A stretch of DNA of 64,000 nt, from positions 372,001-436,000 of the forward strand of contig NZ_JAAOLX010000003.1 in NCBI RefSeq assembly GCF_011601265.1. Reading direction: 5' to 3'. How positions within the stretch are numbered: the first letter of the stretch is position 1; each line of letters begins with the position of its first letter. The notes beneath the pieces were generated by a model, which made no database searches, was not told the origin of the DNA, and saw nothing but the letters and a program-made list of their open reading frames with translations. This stretch comes from Iodobacter violaceini. GTDB lineage: Bacteria; Pseudomonadota; Gammaproteobacteria; Burkholderiales; Chitinibacteraceae. Below, piece by piece: positions 42,087-51,111 of the stretch. Position numbers and translations under genes: made by a program.

Positions 42087-43253
42087 ATGCAAGAATTCCT
42101 CTTTACCTCTGAATCGGTTTCTGAAGGCCATCCAGATAAGGTGGCAGACCAAATCTCGGATTCCATCCTTGACGCTATTCTGACGCAAGACAAACACGCC
42201 CGCGTTGCAGCCGAAACACTGGTAAATACCGGTCTTGTGGTCCTGGCTGGTGAAATTACCACGCATGCCAATGTGGATTATATTCAAATTGCCCGCGATA
42301 CCATCAAGCGTATCGGTTACGACCACAGCGATATTGGCTTTGATTACAAAACCTGCGCCGTGCTGGTGGCTTACGACAAGCAAAGCCCGGATATCGCCCA
42401 GGGCGTAAACGAAGGCCAGGGCCTGGATTTAGACCAGGGCGCTGGCGATCAGGGCCTGATGTTTGGTTATGCCTGCGATGAAACACCGCAGCTGATGCCT
42501 ATGCCGATTTACTACTCGCACCGCCTGATGCAGCGCCAGTCTGAAGTACGCAAAGACGGCCGCCTGCCATGGCTGCGCCCGGATGCTAAATCGCAGGTCA
42601 CCGTTCGCTACGATAAAGACACTGGCATTGCAACCGGCATCGACACCATTGTGCTGTCTACCCAGCACCACCCGGATGTCAGCCACGCCCAGCTTTCTGA
42701 AGCCGTGATTGAAGAAATCATCAAGCCAGTGATCCCGCCAGAATTATTAGTGGGCACTAAATACCTGATTAACCCGACAGGCCGTTTTGTGATCGGCGGC
42801 CCGATGGGCGATTGCGGTTTAACCGGCCGTAAAATCATTGTAGATACCTACGGCGGTGCAGCCCCTCACGGCGGCGGTGCTTTCTCAGGTAAAGACCCAT
42901 CCAAAGTAGACCGCTCAGCCGCTTACGCTGGCCGTTACGTAGCAAAGAACATCGTAGCAGCCGGGATTGCCAAGCAATGCCTGGTACAAGTGTCTTACGC
43001 AATTGGTGTGGCGCAGCCGGTATCGATCATGGTGGATACCTGGGGCACAGGTAAATTACCTGAGCACGAAATTGTTGAGCTGATCAAACAGCACTTCGAT
43101 TTACGCCCGAAAGGCATTATCCAGATGCTTGATCTGCTGCGTCCGGTATACACACGCACTGCAGCCTACGGCCACTTTGGCCGTGAAGAACCAGACTTCT
43201 CGTGGGAGCGCACCGACAAAGTCGAAGTCCTGCGCGCTGCTGCGGGGCTGTAA
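42087..43253 (+). CDS. metK: S-adenosylmethionine synthetase
   Basis: A 388-residue enzyme that makes SAM from methionine and ATP. Family blocks are [72 protein letters not shown] and the C-terminal [19 protein letters not shown] 42087 has AGGGAAAC eleven bases upstream and begins where conservation begins; an open frame from 42015 would add non-conserved residues. ahcY, 38 kb upstream, completes the methyl cycle. A double hairpin follows the stop. Confidence 0.97.
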   Translation: MQEFLFTSESVSEGHPDKVADQISDSILDAILTQDKHARVAAETLVNTGLVVLAGEITTHANVDYIQIARDTIKRIGYDHSDIGFDYKTCAVLVAYDKQSPDIAQGVNEGQGLDLDQGAGDQGLMFGYACDETPQLMPMPIYYSHRLMQRQSEVRKDGRLPWLRPDAKSQVTVRYDKDTGIATGIDTIVLSTQHHPDVSHAQLSEAVIEEIIKPVIPPELLVGTKYLINPTGRFVIGGPMGDCGLTGRKIIVDTYGGAAPHGGGAFSGKDPSKVDRSAAYAGRYVAKNIVAAGIAKQCLVQVSYAIGVAQPVSIMVDTWGTGKLPEHEIVELIKQHFDLRPKGIIQMLDLLRPVYTRTAAYGHFGREEPDFSWERTDKVEVLRAAAGL

Positions 43254-43263
43254 GCGATTCATC

Positions 43264-43323
43264 ATGGCTGAAGTGATTCAGCCATATAAAAAAACGGGGA
43301 AGCCAAAGCTTCCCCGTTTTTTT
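43264..43323. terminator. Hairpin plus bidirectional terminator after metK
   Basis: ATGGCTGAA (43264-43272) pairs with TTCAGCCAT (43277-43285). A second, stronger stem has seven A residues plus CGGGGAAGC (43288-43303) paired with 43308-43323, which ends in seven T residues. It sits between convergent metK and the PEP-CTERM gene, and is similar to the terminator after ahcY. Confidence 0.92.
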
Positions 43324-43337
43324 ATTCATCACGCGGC

Positions 43338-44327
43338 TTATTTGCGGCGACGCATTACTAAGCCAACCAATCCTAAACCCATCAGGGCGTAGGTTTCAGG
43401 CTCTGGCACAGGCAATGCGCTGCCTTTATAAGGCTCGTAGCCTAATTCAAGTTTGCCATTTGCTCCGGCACTTAATGAATTAGCAATCAGCGTGCCTTCA
43501 AGATGGCCAGAGCCAACAACATCCGCATTAACGGCAAGTACGCTGCCATTTAAGAAGGTCGAAACGTTTACACTCTTAGCATTGCTTAAATTGTAAATAA
43601 TCCGGTCACGATGCAGGGCCAGCGGGTCTTTGGATCCGGCTAAATTGCCGCCAAAATCACCCGAAAACACGACATCGGATAAAGTGCTGTTAATGATGAT
43701 ATTGGCACCGGCTTTCACGTTTTTCAGTGATATATTTTGCAGTGCCGTATTGCCCAGATTAAAAACCTGCACATCTGATTTACCATCGCCCGTCAAAACC
43801 AAGCCACCACCACTGCTTGTCCAGCTCCCCAGCTGAGCCTGCCCGGATAAAAAGGAAGATAAACCACTCAACTGCGTCTTAGCTGCAGCAAAATCAAGAA
43901 AGCTGGCGTTTTTTACCGCCTGCCCATACTGCCACTCAACCGCGGCTAATGAGCCACCATAAACAAGATTGCCCTTATTCAGCGTGCTGAGATCAATCGA
44001 GCTGGGGCCAATCGATGTATTGGTGTCAATATTGGTTTTTGGACCATTGTAAACAGAGCCGACTTTGCCCCACGGCCCCGTTAAAGATACATTTCCTTGT
44101 ACAACCAAAGAAGGTGCTGTGGTGCCATAGGGATTACGATAGCCTATGTCAAATCCTGAAGTCAGATTGCCACCCACAGCCAAACGGCCTTCCACGTCAG
44201 AAGCGGCATTTACATTACCAAAGAAAAAGCCGCTATAACCATTGGCAACGCCAAAATCAACAATGCCAGCCTGAGCGCAGGCGCTGAGCGTAATACCCAG
44301 CGCTGCAATAATATGTGTCACTCGCAT
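43338..44327 (-). CDS. Choice-of-anchor A family protein with PEP-CTERM tail
   Basis: A 329-residue exported protein. It has a signal peptide (residues about 1-21, ending CAQA), a choice-of-anchor A domain (VDFGVANGYSGFFFGNVNAASDVEGRLAVGGNL and later LVLTGDGKSDVQVFNL), and a C-terminal VPEPETYALMGLGLVGLV followed by MRRRK, a PEP-CTERM sorting signal. Such proteins are handled by an exosortase (EpsH/XrtA type), which is not in this window. Start ATG 44327 has GGGGAG eleven bases upstream. A longer N-terminus from 44399 is open but would hide the signal peptide. Surface or exopolysaccharide-associated role is likely. Confidence 0.85.
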   Translation of the reverse strand: MRVTHIIAALGITLSACAQAGIVDFGVANGYSGFFFGNVNAASDVEGRLAVGGNLTSGFDIGYRNPYGTTAPSLVVQGNVSLTGPWGKVGSVYNGPKTNIDTNTSIGPSSIDLSTLNKGNLVYGGSLAAVEWQYGQAVKNASFLDFAAAKTQLSGLSSFLSGQAQLGSWTSSGGGLVLTGDGKSDVQVFNLGNTALQNISLKNVKAGANIIINSTLSDVVFSGDFGGNLAGSKDPLALHRDRIIYNLSNAKSVNVSTFLNGSVLAVNADVVGSGHLEGTLIANSLSAGANGKLELGYEPYKGSALPVPEPETYALMGLGLVGLVMRRRK

Positions 44328-44965
44328 GATGTTTATATCTCCCCGGCTTAATGTCAGCGCATCAAACCATTTAATTTTCAAACTTAAGTCATGCCGCATA
44401 ACTAAACACAGCCCCCCACCAGGCTAAGGCATTGTTTTTAAAAAAACAACTCAAAAACAATCCGCCAATAGCAAGTGAAATAAGTATTTAATTATTCTAA
44501 AACATTAATCTGCCCGTATCATTCTGTGGATTACGATCGCAGAAACCCCAAACACTATAGCAAGCCGCTATTTAATTACGATTAATTTTTACTAAATTTA
44601 ATTAATCAGTTAATTACCATTATATAAATTAGAAGAAACTAATACTGTTTAAATCCCAATACGCAGCCTGACTAAAATACATCGCTCAGGCTTCACGTTT
44701 ATATCAAAAACCGAATTATGCCAAAAACATCAACACCCAGGGTTTTAACTTACACCGCGATGCGATGATACTCACACAGCCAGGCACAAAATCCATGCTA
44801 TACAAGTACCGGTAATCATCTGCAGCAAGGTCTTATGGCTCAGCAAATACAAGCTTTCGTGGCAAAAAAACCCGGCTGAGTCACAAAGAAAAACGCACTT
44901 TCCTCTTTTGCAATCAAAAGAATAAAGTGCGTTTTTGTGAATAAAACCCAACACGTTTTATTTCA
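44328..44965. other. AT-rich gene-free region with a terminator
   Basis: The stretch up to about 44880 is AT-rich and holds no gene I can support. It should include the promoter of the PEP-CTERM gene, but no clear box is visible. Confidence 0.5.
44889..44936 (-). terminator. Terminator of the EamA gene
   Basis: AAAAACGCACTTT (44889-44901) pairs with AAAGTGCGTTTTT (44924-44936); a second stem CTTTTG/CAAAAG lies inside the loop. Read on the minus strand it ends in a T-rich run, correctly placed 30 bases after the EamA stop codon. Confidence 0.85.
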
Positions 44966-45847
44966 TTATTTTGTAATCAACAGAAACCGCCATGATTTAA
45001 TTTGTGCCAAAACAACCCCGGACAGCACCAGACCACCACCTAATAAATGATAGCCCTGAATTTTTTCCCCAAGACTGAACATCGCAATCAAAGCCGTAAA
45101 TAAAGGCAGCAAATTCATAAATACCGCCGTACGATCAGCCCCAAGGCGATGCACACCCTGCATCCAGCAATAGGCAGCAATCAAAGACGAAGCAATCCCT
45201 GCAAACAACACCAAGCCTGTGCCCTGCTCCGGAATCGCCATTGTTTGCGCGCTGAACGCCACCGGAATCAAAATCACTACCGCCAGCACAATTTGGATGT
45301 ACAGATTGTGCCAGTGGCTGAACGGCAAGGCCCAGCGGCGCAAAAGAATGCCATACAGGGCATAGGCCACGGTGCCAATCAGCATCAGGGCATCGCCATG
45401 ATTAACCCCGCTCAGTAACAAGCTGGCAGGATGCCCTTCACCCAGCAGATACAACACACCGCAAAACGAGCAAAAAATCCCCATAGCGGCAGCAGCACCA
45501 GGTTTGGTTTTAGTGATAAAAGCATTCAGCAGCAATGATGAGAGCGGCACCAAAGAAGTAATCACCCCCATATTAGTGGCGGTCGTGCTATGTGCTGCGT
45601 AATAGGCAATGCACTGAAACAACACCATGCCCAGTAATGCCAGCACTAAAAATTTACCCAAATATGGGCGAATAGCGAGTCGTTGCTGCCAGACTGCTTT
45701 CAGGCAAAAAGGCGTGAGCACTAAAGCCGCTAAAAACCAGCGATAAAAAGAAATGGCGGCAGGATCAAGTACGCCTGCCGCAGCTTTGGAGACCACGGTA
45801 TTAGTGGCCCAGATCATGACCGCCAGCAGGGGAAAAAGGATGGGCAT
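44966..45847 (-). CDS. EamA/DMT-family exporter
   Basis: A 293-residue membrane protein with ten predicted helices, in two EamA repeats (about 1-140 and 150-285): NTVVSKAAAGVLDPAAISFYRWFLAALVL in the first and YGILLRRWALPFSHWHNLYIQ plus CWMQGVHRLGADRTAVFMNLLPLFTALIAM in the second. These drug/metabolite transporters export amino acids, sugars or purines. It is divergent from an AraC-type gene, the usual arrangement of an inducible exporter and its regulator. ATG 45847 is chosen; GTG 45880 would add 11 residues. Confidence 0.88.
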   Translation of the reverse strand: MPILFPLLAVMIWATNTVVSKAAAGVLDPAAISFYRWFLAALVLTPFCLKAVWQQRLAIRPYLGKFLVLALLGMVLFQCIAYYAAHSTTATNMGVITSLVPLSSLLLNAFITKTKPGAAAAMGIFCSFCGVLYLLGEGHPASLLLSGVNHGDALMLIGTVAYALYGILLRRWALPFSHWHNLYIQIVLAVVILIPVAFSAQTMAIPEQGTGLVLFAGIASSLIAAYCWMQGVHRLGADRTAVFMNLLPLFTALIAMFSLGEKIQGYHLLGGGLVLSGVVLAQIKSWRFLLITK

Positions 45848-45964
45848 CACGCTTATCTTTCTGAATGAATAAATTGTCACTAGTATAAGCTTGTCTTTTT
45901 TAATGCAAGTACGCTAAAACAGACATTTCATATTCAGAAACAGACAAGTTGAAACAAACATAAA

Positions 45965-46759
45965 ATGACCAACGCCTATTTTGCCGCCGATTTAGCCCTG
46001 TCAGCGCCCAATCCGCTGTATTTGCGCTATCAGCAGATGCAGGCAGACACCCAATACAGCATCCATCGGCACCCATGGGGCCAGTTAAGCTGGATTAGCC
46101 TTGGAATTATGGATCTTGAGCTGGAACAGCAGCATCTGATTGCACCCGCTAACTGCTTAATCTGGGTACCTGCCGACATCCCGCATTCTGCCTATGTACG
46201 CGAGGCGCTCAATTACACATCCATCTATGTTTCAGACGATTTAGCCAGCCTGCTGCCAAAGGAAGCCTGCCTGCTTACCAGTACCCCGCTCATCAGCGCT
46301 TTAATCAGCGACTTTGCTCAGCGGCAGCTGGGACATATGCAGGATCAAAGTGATCAGAATCAGGCGGAGCTGCTGATTACCCGCTTAAGCCAGTGTAAAA
46401 GTGCACCAAACTTCTTACCCGGCAGCAGCGATACGCTGATCTCCCCCATTTTAAAAGCGCTGCAAGCCAGGCCAGACGATGCCCGCAGCTTAGGCAGCTG
46501 GGCCAGCGAAGTGCACAGTACCGAACGCACGCTGGCCCGGCGTTTTCAAAGCGAGCTGGGAATGAGTTTTGGCCAGTGCCGCAATCGCATTCGTGTATTA
46601 CATGCACTGGCATGGTTAAAAGAGGGGAAAACCATTCAGGATATTGCATGGCAGCTGGGCTACAGCACACCATCGGCGTTTATTGCCATGTTTAAACAAT
46701 TAATTGGTTTTTCTCCGGAACGCTACCGGCAACAGCAATCCCCTGTTACTAAATCTTAA
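45965..46759 (+). CDS. AraC-family regulator with cupin domain
   Basis: A 264-residue regulator. The N-terminal cupin-like sensor has SIHRHPWGQLSWISLGIMDLELEQQHLIAPANCLIWVPADIPHSA. The C-terminal HTH domain (about 165-260) has LGSWASEVHSTERTLARRFQSELGMSFGQCRNRIR and IQDIAWQLGYSTPSAFIAMFKQLIGFSPERYR. It resembles YeaM/NimR-type regulators that control a divergent exporter gene. It faces the EamA exporter gene with a 117-base gap, so it most likely regulates that gene. Ligand unknown. Confidence 0.87.
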   Translation: MTNAYFAADLALSAPNPLYLRYQQMQADTQYSIHRHPWGQLSWISLGIMDLELEQQHLIAPANCLIWVPADIPHSAYVREALNYTSIYVSDDLASLLPKEACLLTSTPLISALISDFAQRQLGHMQDQSDQNQAELLITRLSQCKSAPNFLPGSSDTLISPILKALQARPDDARSLGSWASEVHSTERTLARRFQSELGMSFGQCRNRIRVLHALAWLKEGKTIQDIAWQLGYSTPSAFIAMFKQLIGFSPERYRQQQSPVTKS

Positions 46760-46960
46760 AAGAGGATGATTTGTAATAAAAAATGACTATCCGGCCAATT
46801 ACCCCATTAGGATTATTACAAGAAAACGAAAGCCGGATGAATATATGCAATCAACATCAATAAAAAATGACGATTGCCATTTGTAATTAATGCAGAAATA
46901 GGATAAAAACGAGGCTCAAGCGCTCATCGCCTGAAAAATAAAAAGAAGGGATGCTCACAA

Positions 46961-48973
46961 ATGACGATGATTCACCTCACCGCAAGCCTTGCCTTGCTGT
47001 GGCTGCATCTGGCTGGCCTCACCCTTGTGCTGGGCCGCTGGCTGCCCTATGCAATAGCCAGAGCATCGGGTGTGCTGTTGATTACACTAATGCTGTTTTT
47101 TATTGAGCATTTTATTGGCTTAGGTAATCTCAATGGCATCTGGCCCATCACAGCGATTTTAGCCGCAGCGTCTCTTTATCTGTTTAAACAAGAAGCACAA
47201 AGCAGCCGCTTTAAAGCCGCCGAAATCGCCTTTCTATTGGCTCTCGCCTATGGGCTGATTTGGAAATTTATATTCCCTGCGATTTATCCAACTTCCGAGC
47301 GGGTCACTGATCTGTATTTTATGGCCAATTATTATTCAGGCAGCGTATTACCGCCGCCCGATCATTGGTTTGCCGGCCATCGCTTTGATTTCTACTATGC
47401 GTTTCAGCACTACGGTGCGGCCCTGATGGGGCGGCTGTTTGGCTGGGAGATTGGTTTCGCCTATAACATCTCTTTTGCACTATTAATGGCCCTGGGCCTC
47501 AGCCTTGCATGGGAATTCACCACCCGCTTTGTTGCAGGGCGCATACATCGTCTGGTACTGATTATTGCCCTTGCTCTGGGCGGTACCGGTGTTTCACCTT
47601 TTTTAAATTTATTTGTTACCCCGGCCAGCGATACCCCAATCAGCTGGCAGGCCAACGACCAAATGTGGGCCAGTGCGCGTTTTATTGGCAGCTATGATGC
47701 GCGGGTCAATACTGATTTGGGCCGGCAGCTTTTCCCCTTGCCTGCCCCGGAAACCAAACCCACAGCAGATTTTGAAGCACGTGATTTGCCGCTGGAAAAC
47801 TTTGGCTATCAGTTTTTCCTGGGTGACTACCATCCGCCACTTGGTGGTTTTTTCCTGCTGTTTTTAGCACTGGCACTAATCGCATGGCTGGAACAAAAAC
47901 GCAGCGATCAGCCTGCAGAAATCCTGTACGGGCGCTTTGCCCAAGGCCTGCTGGCACTCACGTTGCCAGTCATGCTGATCACCAATACATGGATCACCCC
48001 CATGCTGGCTGTGCTGCTGTTTACCTGGGCAGGCTGGCGGCATTACTGCAAAAATCCACCAGCCTGGGGTGCCATTTTTGCAGGCGGCACACTTGGATTT
48101 CTGCTGATTTATCCTTTCCTTGCCGGCTTTGCCAGCCAGGCCATCGGCACGCCTATCCGCTTGGTTCATTCCATTGACCACACGCCGCTGGCCCAGTTTA
48201 TTCTGCTGCTCTGGCCGTTGTTTGCACTGTTTGCACTGGCACTGACCGAAAAACGCCAGCGCCCGCTGGCCATTGCCCTGGTCGCTGCCTTTGCGATTAT
48301 GTTGCTGTTAGGTGAGTTTATTTTTGTAGACGACCCAAGCGTGGGTAAATTTGAGCGCACCAATACCACCATGAAATGGTGGGGCTGGATGTGGAGCGGA
48401 GCACTTTTGGCCTCAGGTGCGATGGCATTAGGATCGGGCAAACGCTGGGTACGCAACACCGCGACTGGCGTTTTGCTGCTCACTTGCAGCTATGCCCTCA
48501 ATACCGCGCAATATATCTGGCATACCCCCAAGGGTGACATGGGCAAACTGGCGGGCACGCAATGGTTTAGTAATGATGCCCCGGTTAAAGACACCATCCG
48601 CTATCTAAACCAAGCGCCACAAGGCATCGTGCTGGAAAACTGGCTGGGTGATGCTTACACCAATCAAACACTCTACTCACTTTATTCCCAACAACCTTCA
48701 TTGCTTGGATGGCCTAATCACGTCAGCCTGTGGCACGGTGCGCCTCAGGAAGTGTGGCTGCTTAATCAGCAAATCAAAGATTTCTACGCTGGCGCGCAAA
48801 ATACCCCTCTCGCCTGGCTGCAACAAAACAAAGTTAAATATATCGTTTGGGGCAGGCCTGAAAGCACATCGCCCGCATGGCAAACAATCAATGCTGCAAT
48901 TAGCCCCGGATACGACTGGCACCCTTTCCTGGATACGCCCGATACCCGCATGGGGCTTTGGATTAAACGATAA
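46961..48973 (+). CDS. DUF2298 (YYY-family) multi-pass membrane protein
   Basis: A 670-residue membrane protein with many hydrophobic segments (about 14) and large loops. The segment HRFDFYYAFQHYGAALMGRLFGWEIGFAYN matches the YYY signature of DUF2298, first noted in archaea and Chloroflexi. DYHPPLGGFFLLFLALALIA and FERTNTTMKWWGWMW are the other typical blocks, and the C-terminus is a soluble part (WLGDAYTNQTLYSL). The layout resembles GT-C glycosyltransferases that use polyprenyl-phosphate sugars, but a catalytic DxD-type motif is only suggestive. It leads a four-gene run (46961-52437) with a GT2, a flippase-like protein and an FAD oxidoreductase. Function unknown. Confidence 0.75.
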   Translation: MTMIHLTASLALLWLHLAGLTLVLGRWLPYAIARASGVLLITLMLFFIEHFIGLGNLNGIWPITAILAAASLYLFKQEAQSSRFKAAEIAFLLALAYGLIWKFIFPAIYPTSERVTDLYFMANYYSGSVLPPPDHWFAGHRFDFYYAFQHYGAALMGRLFGWEIGFAYNISFALLMALGLSLAWEFTTRFVAGRIHRLVLIIALALGGTGVSPFLNLFVTPASDTPISWQANDQMWASARFIGSYDARVNTDLGRQLFPLPAPETKPTADFEARDLPLENFGYQFFLGDYHPPLGGFFLLFLALALIAWLEQKRSDQPAEILYGRFAQGLLALTLPVMLITNTWITPMLAVLLFTWAGWRHYCKNPPAWGAIFAGGTLGFLLIYPFLAGFASQAIGTPIRLVHSIDHTPLAQFILLLWPLFALFALALTEKRQRPLAIALVAAFAIMLLLGEFIFVDDPSVGKFERTNTTMKWWGWMWSGALLASGAMALGSGKRWVRNTATGVLLLTCSYALNTAQYIWHTPKGDMGKLAGTQWFSNDAPVKDTIRYLNQAPQGIVLENWLGDAYTNQTLYSLYSQQPSLLGWPNHVSLWHGAPQEVWLLNQQIKDFYAGAQNTPLAWLQQNKVKYIVWGRPESTSPAWQTINAAISPGYDWHPFLDTPDTRMGLWIKR

Positions 48974-49018
48974 TAATGAGCCGGCATAAGCACGGCCCAT
49001 ATCACCGAGGATGACGAG

Positions 49019-49993
49019 ATGATGCTGCTGTCGATTGTCGTGCCCTGTTATAACGAGGAAGCCGTTATTGCTGAAACACTCAAACGCCTGAGCGCCTTCA
49101 GCAAAGAAGTACACAACCTGGATACAGAGTTTATTTTTGTTGATGACGGCAGCAAAGATGCCACACGCAGCATATTAAAACAGCACGCCACCCACGATCA
49201 TCGTATTCGCCTGATTGGCTTTTCACGCAATTTTGGTCACCAGATCGCAGTTACAGCCGGCATCGACGCCGCGCGGGGTGATGCAGTTGTACTGATCGAT
49301 GCCGATCTGCAAGACCCGCCCGAAGCCATCCACGGCATGATAGAAAAATGGCGGGCTGGCTACGATGTAGTTTACGGCACGCGCACCGACAGGCCCGGCG
49401 AATCGGCCTTTAAACGCGCCACAGCCAAAGGCTTTTATCGCCTGCTTAATCGCCTGTCTGATGTGCCTATCCCCTTGGATACGGGTGATTTCAGGCTGAT
49501 GAGCCGTGCTGTTGTCAGCACGCTCAAAGCCATGCCCGAGCGTGATCGTTTTGTGCGGGGCATGGTGAGCTGGGCGGGTTTTAAACAGGTTGCGCTGCCT
49601 TATCAGCGTGCCAAACGCTTTGCCGGGGAGAGCAAATATCCCCTGTCTAAAATGATCCGCTTTGCCAGCGATGGCATTATGTCTTTCTCTGCCAAACCTT
49701 TACAGCTGGCCATGGCGATGGGCATGGGGGCCTCTTTTCTGGCCTTGATCGGTATTTTTTATGCCCTCTTTTTACGTATCTTTACCAATATCTGGGTAGA
49801 AGGCTGGACGGCCCTGATGATTGCAGTGCTGTTCCTGGGAGGGGTTCAACTGATTTGCGTCGGCATTTTAGGCGAGTACATTGGCCGCATCTATACAGAA
49901 TCCAAGCAAAGACCACTCTATGTTGTGCAGGAATATTGTGGCTTTAGCGATGAGATCACTTTTTCACGCAGCCCCGTGGCCGACAGAAAATAA
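49019..49993 (+). CDS. GT2 polyprenyl-phosphate glycosyltransferase (GtrB/DPM1-like)
   Basis: A 324-residue family-2 glycosyltransferase that loads a sugar onto undecaprenyl phosphate. The catalytic domain has VPCYNEEAVI, FIFVDDGSKDATRSIL, SRNFGHQIAVTAGIDAA and the metal-binding DADLQDPPEAI. Two C-terminal membrane helices (about 232-260 and 265-290) are typical of GtrB and ArnC. GAGGATGACGAG is directly before the start. It follows the DUF2298 gene by 45 bases and precedes the LPG_synthase_TM gene. Sugar identity is not readable. Confidence 0.9.
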   Translation: MMLLSIVVPCYNEEAVIAETLKRLSAFSKEVHNLDTEFIFVDDGSKDATRSILKQHATHDHRIRLIGFSRNFGHQIAVTAGIDAARGDAVVLIDADLQDPPEAIHGMIEKWRAGYDVVYGTRTDRPGESAFKRATAKGFYRLLNRLSDVPIPLDTGDFRLMSRAVVSTLKAMPERDRFVRGMVSWAGFKQVALPYQRAKRFAGESKYPLSKMIRFASDGIMSFSAKPLQLAMAMGMGASFLALIGIFYALFLRIFTNIWVEGWTALMIAVLFLGGVQLICVGILGEYIGRIYTESKQRPLYVVQEYCGFSDEITFSRSPVADRK

Positions 49994-50054
49994 TCCATTG
50001 AACAGCCATAAGCAGCACATGGCGGATTGCAGCCGCCTCTTTTAAAGAATCTTT

Positions 50055-51014
50055 ATGAAACGCCATATCCGCACCATTATTGGGCTTATCGTTGCCATTG
50101 TATTAATTGGGCTTATTTTTCAGAAAACCGATGGCATTCAGCTGATTGCAGCCATGAAAAGCAGCAACCCGCTCGGGCTGCTTGCAGGCCTGATCGTATT
50201 TTCGCTCGGGCTGGTTGGCCGTGCAGCCCGCTGGAGCAGCATGCTGCGGGCCAACAGCCCCAAAGCCACACCACGCGCCTGCCTGCAGCCCTTTTTAAGC
50301 AGCCTTGCACTCAATAATATTTTGCCTTTTCGTGCCGGGGATCTGGCGCGCACTTTTGCATTTAACAAGGAGCTGGGCACAGGCCCGGGCCAGGTGCTCG
50401 CTTCTATCTTTGTAGAAAGACTGCTCGATTTAGCCAGCCTGCTGCTGTTTCTGGCGCTTGGCTTATGGGCTTTTGATATACACAGCCTGCCCACTTTTGG
50501 AAAAATTGGCGCGGGCGGGGCAGCGCTCATCGCCCTGCTCATTTTTGTATTACTGGCGTTTCCCCGCTTCTTACAGATTCTTATTGATGCCTGCCTGCGC
50601 CTTATTCATAAATTAGCGCCCAGTAGTGGCAATCATCTGGCCGATGAAGCAGCAGACGCCATCAAACTGCTGGCTACCCTTGGCGGGAAACGCATTTTGC
50701 CGCTGATCGCCGTCAGCCTGATGGTATGGGGCTTAGAAGGGCTTACTTTGTGGTGTGTAGCGCAAAGTGTTCCAGGAATAATCAATAGTGCCGGCGCATG
50801 GTTTGCCCTGCCGCTGGCCACACTGGCCACGCTAATTCCCAGCACCCCCGGCTATGTGGGCACTTTTGATTACTTTGCCATTCTTGCAATGAAACTCACG
50901 AACAATGACGGCATATCCGCCGCGGCCTTTGCCCTTATCGCCCACTTACTGATATGGCTCCCGCCTACCCTGGCAGGCGGGATATGGCTCTTAATTTCGC
51001 GGAAGAAACCATGA
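50055..51014 (+). CDS. LPG_synthase_TM/UPF0104 flippase-like membrane protein
   Basis: A 319-residue membrane protein with about eight helices of the lysylphosphatidylglycerol synthase transmembrane family, without the aminoacyl-transferase domain. Members lacking that domain (AglD-type) act as lipid translocases or assist glycosyltransfer. LALNNILPFRAGDLARTF and LATLIPSTPGYVGTFDYFAIL are the recognisable family motifs. It sits 61 bases after the GT2 gene and before the FAD oxidoreductase. A role as flippase for the GT2 product is inferred from position. Confidence 0.85.
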   Translation: MKRHIRTIIGLIVAIVLIGLIFQKTDGIQLIAAMKSSNPLGLLAGLIVFSLGLVGRAARWSSMLRANSPKATPRACLQPFLSSLALNNILPFRAGDLARTFAFNKELGTGPGQVLASIFVERLLDLASLLLFLALGLWAFDIHSLPTFGKIGAGGAALIALLIFVLLAFPRFLQILIDACLRLIHKLAPSSGNHLADEAADAIKLLATLGGKRILPLIAVSLMVWGLEGLTLWCVAQSVPGIINSAGAWFALPLATLATLIPSTPGYVGTFDYFAILAMKLTNNDGISAAAFALIAHLLIWLPPTLAGGIWLLISRKKP

Positions 51015-51111
51015 AGGAACACGCCATTACTGATGAATTTACTCAATCAGAAATGATCCCCCTCTCTTTTCTTTCAGTGATAAAAAACAATCTGCCTTCC
51101 CGGAGAAAAAA

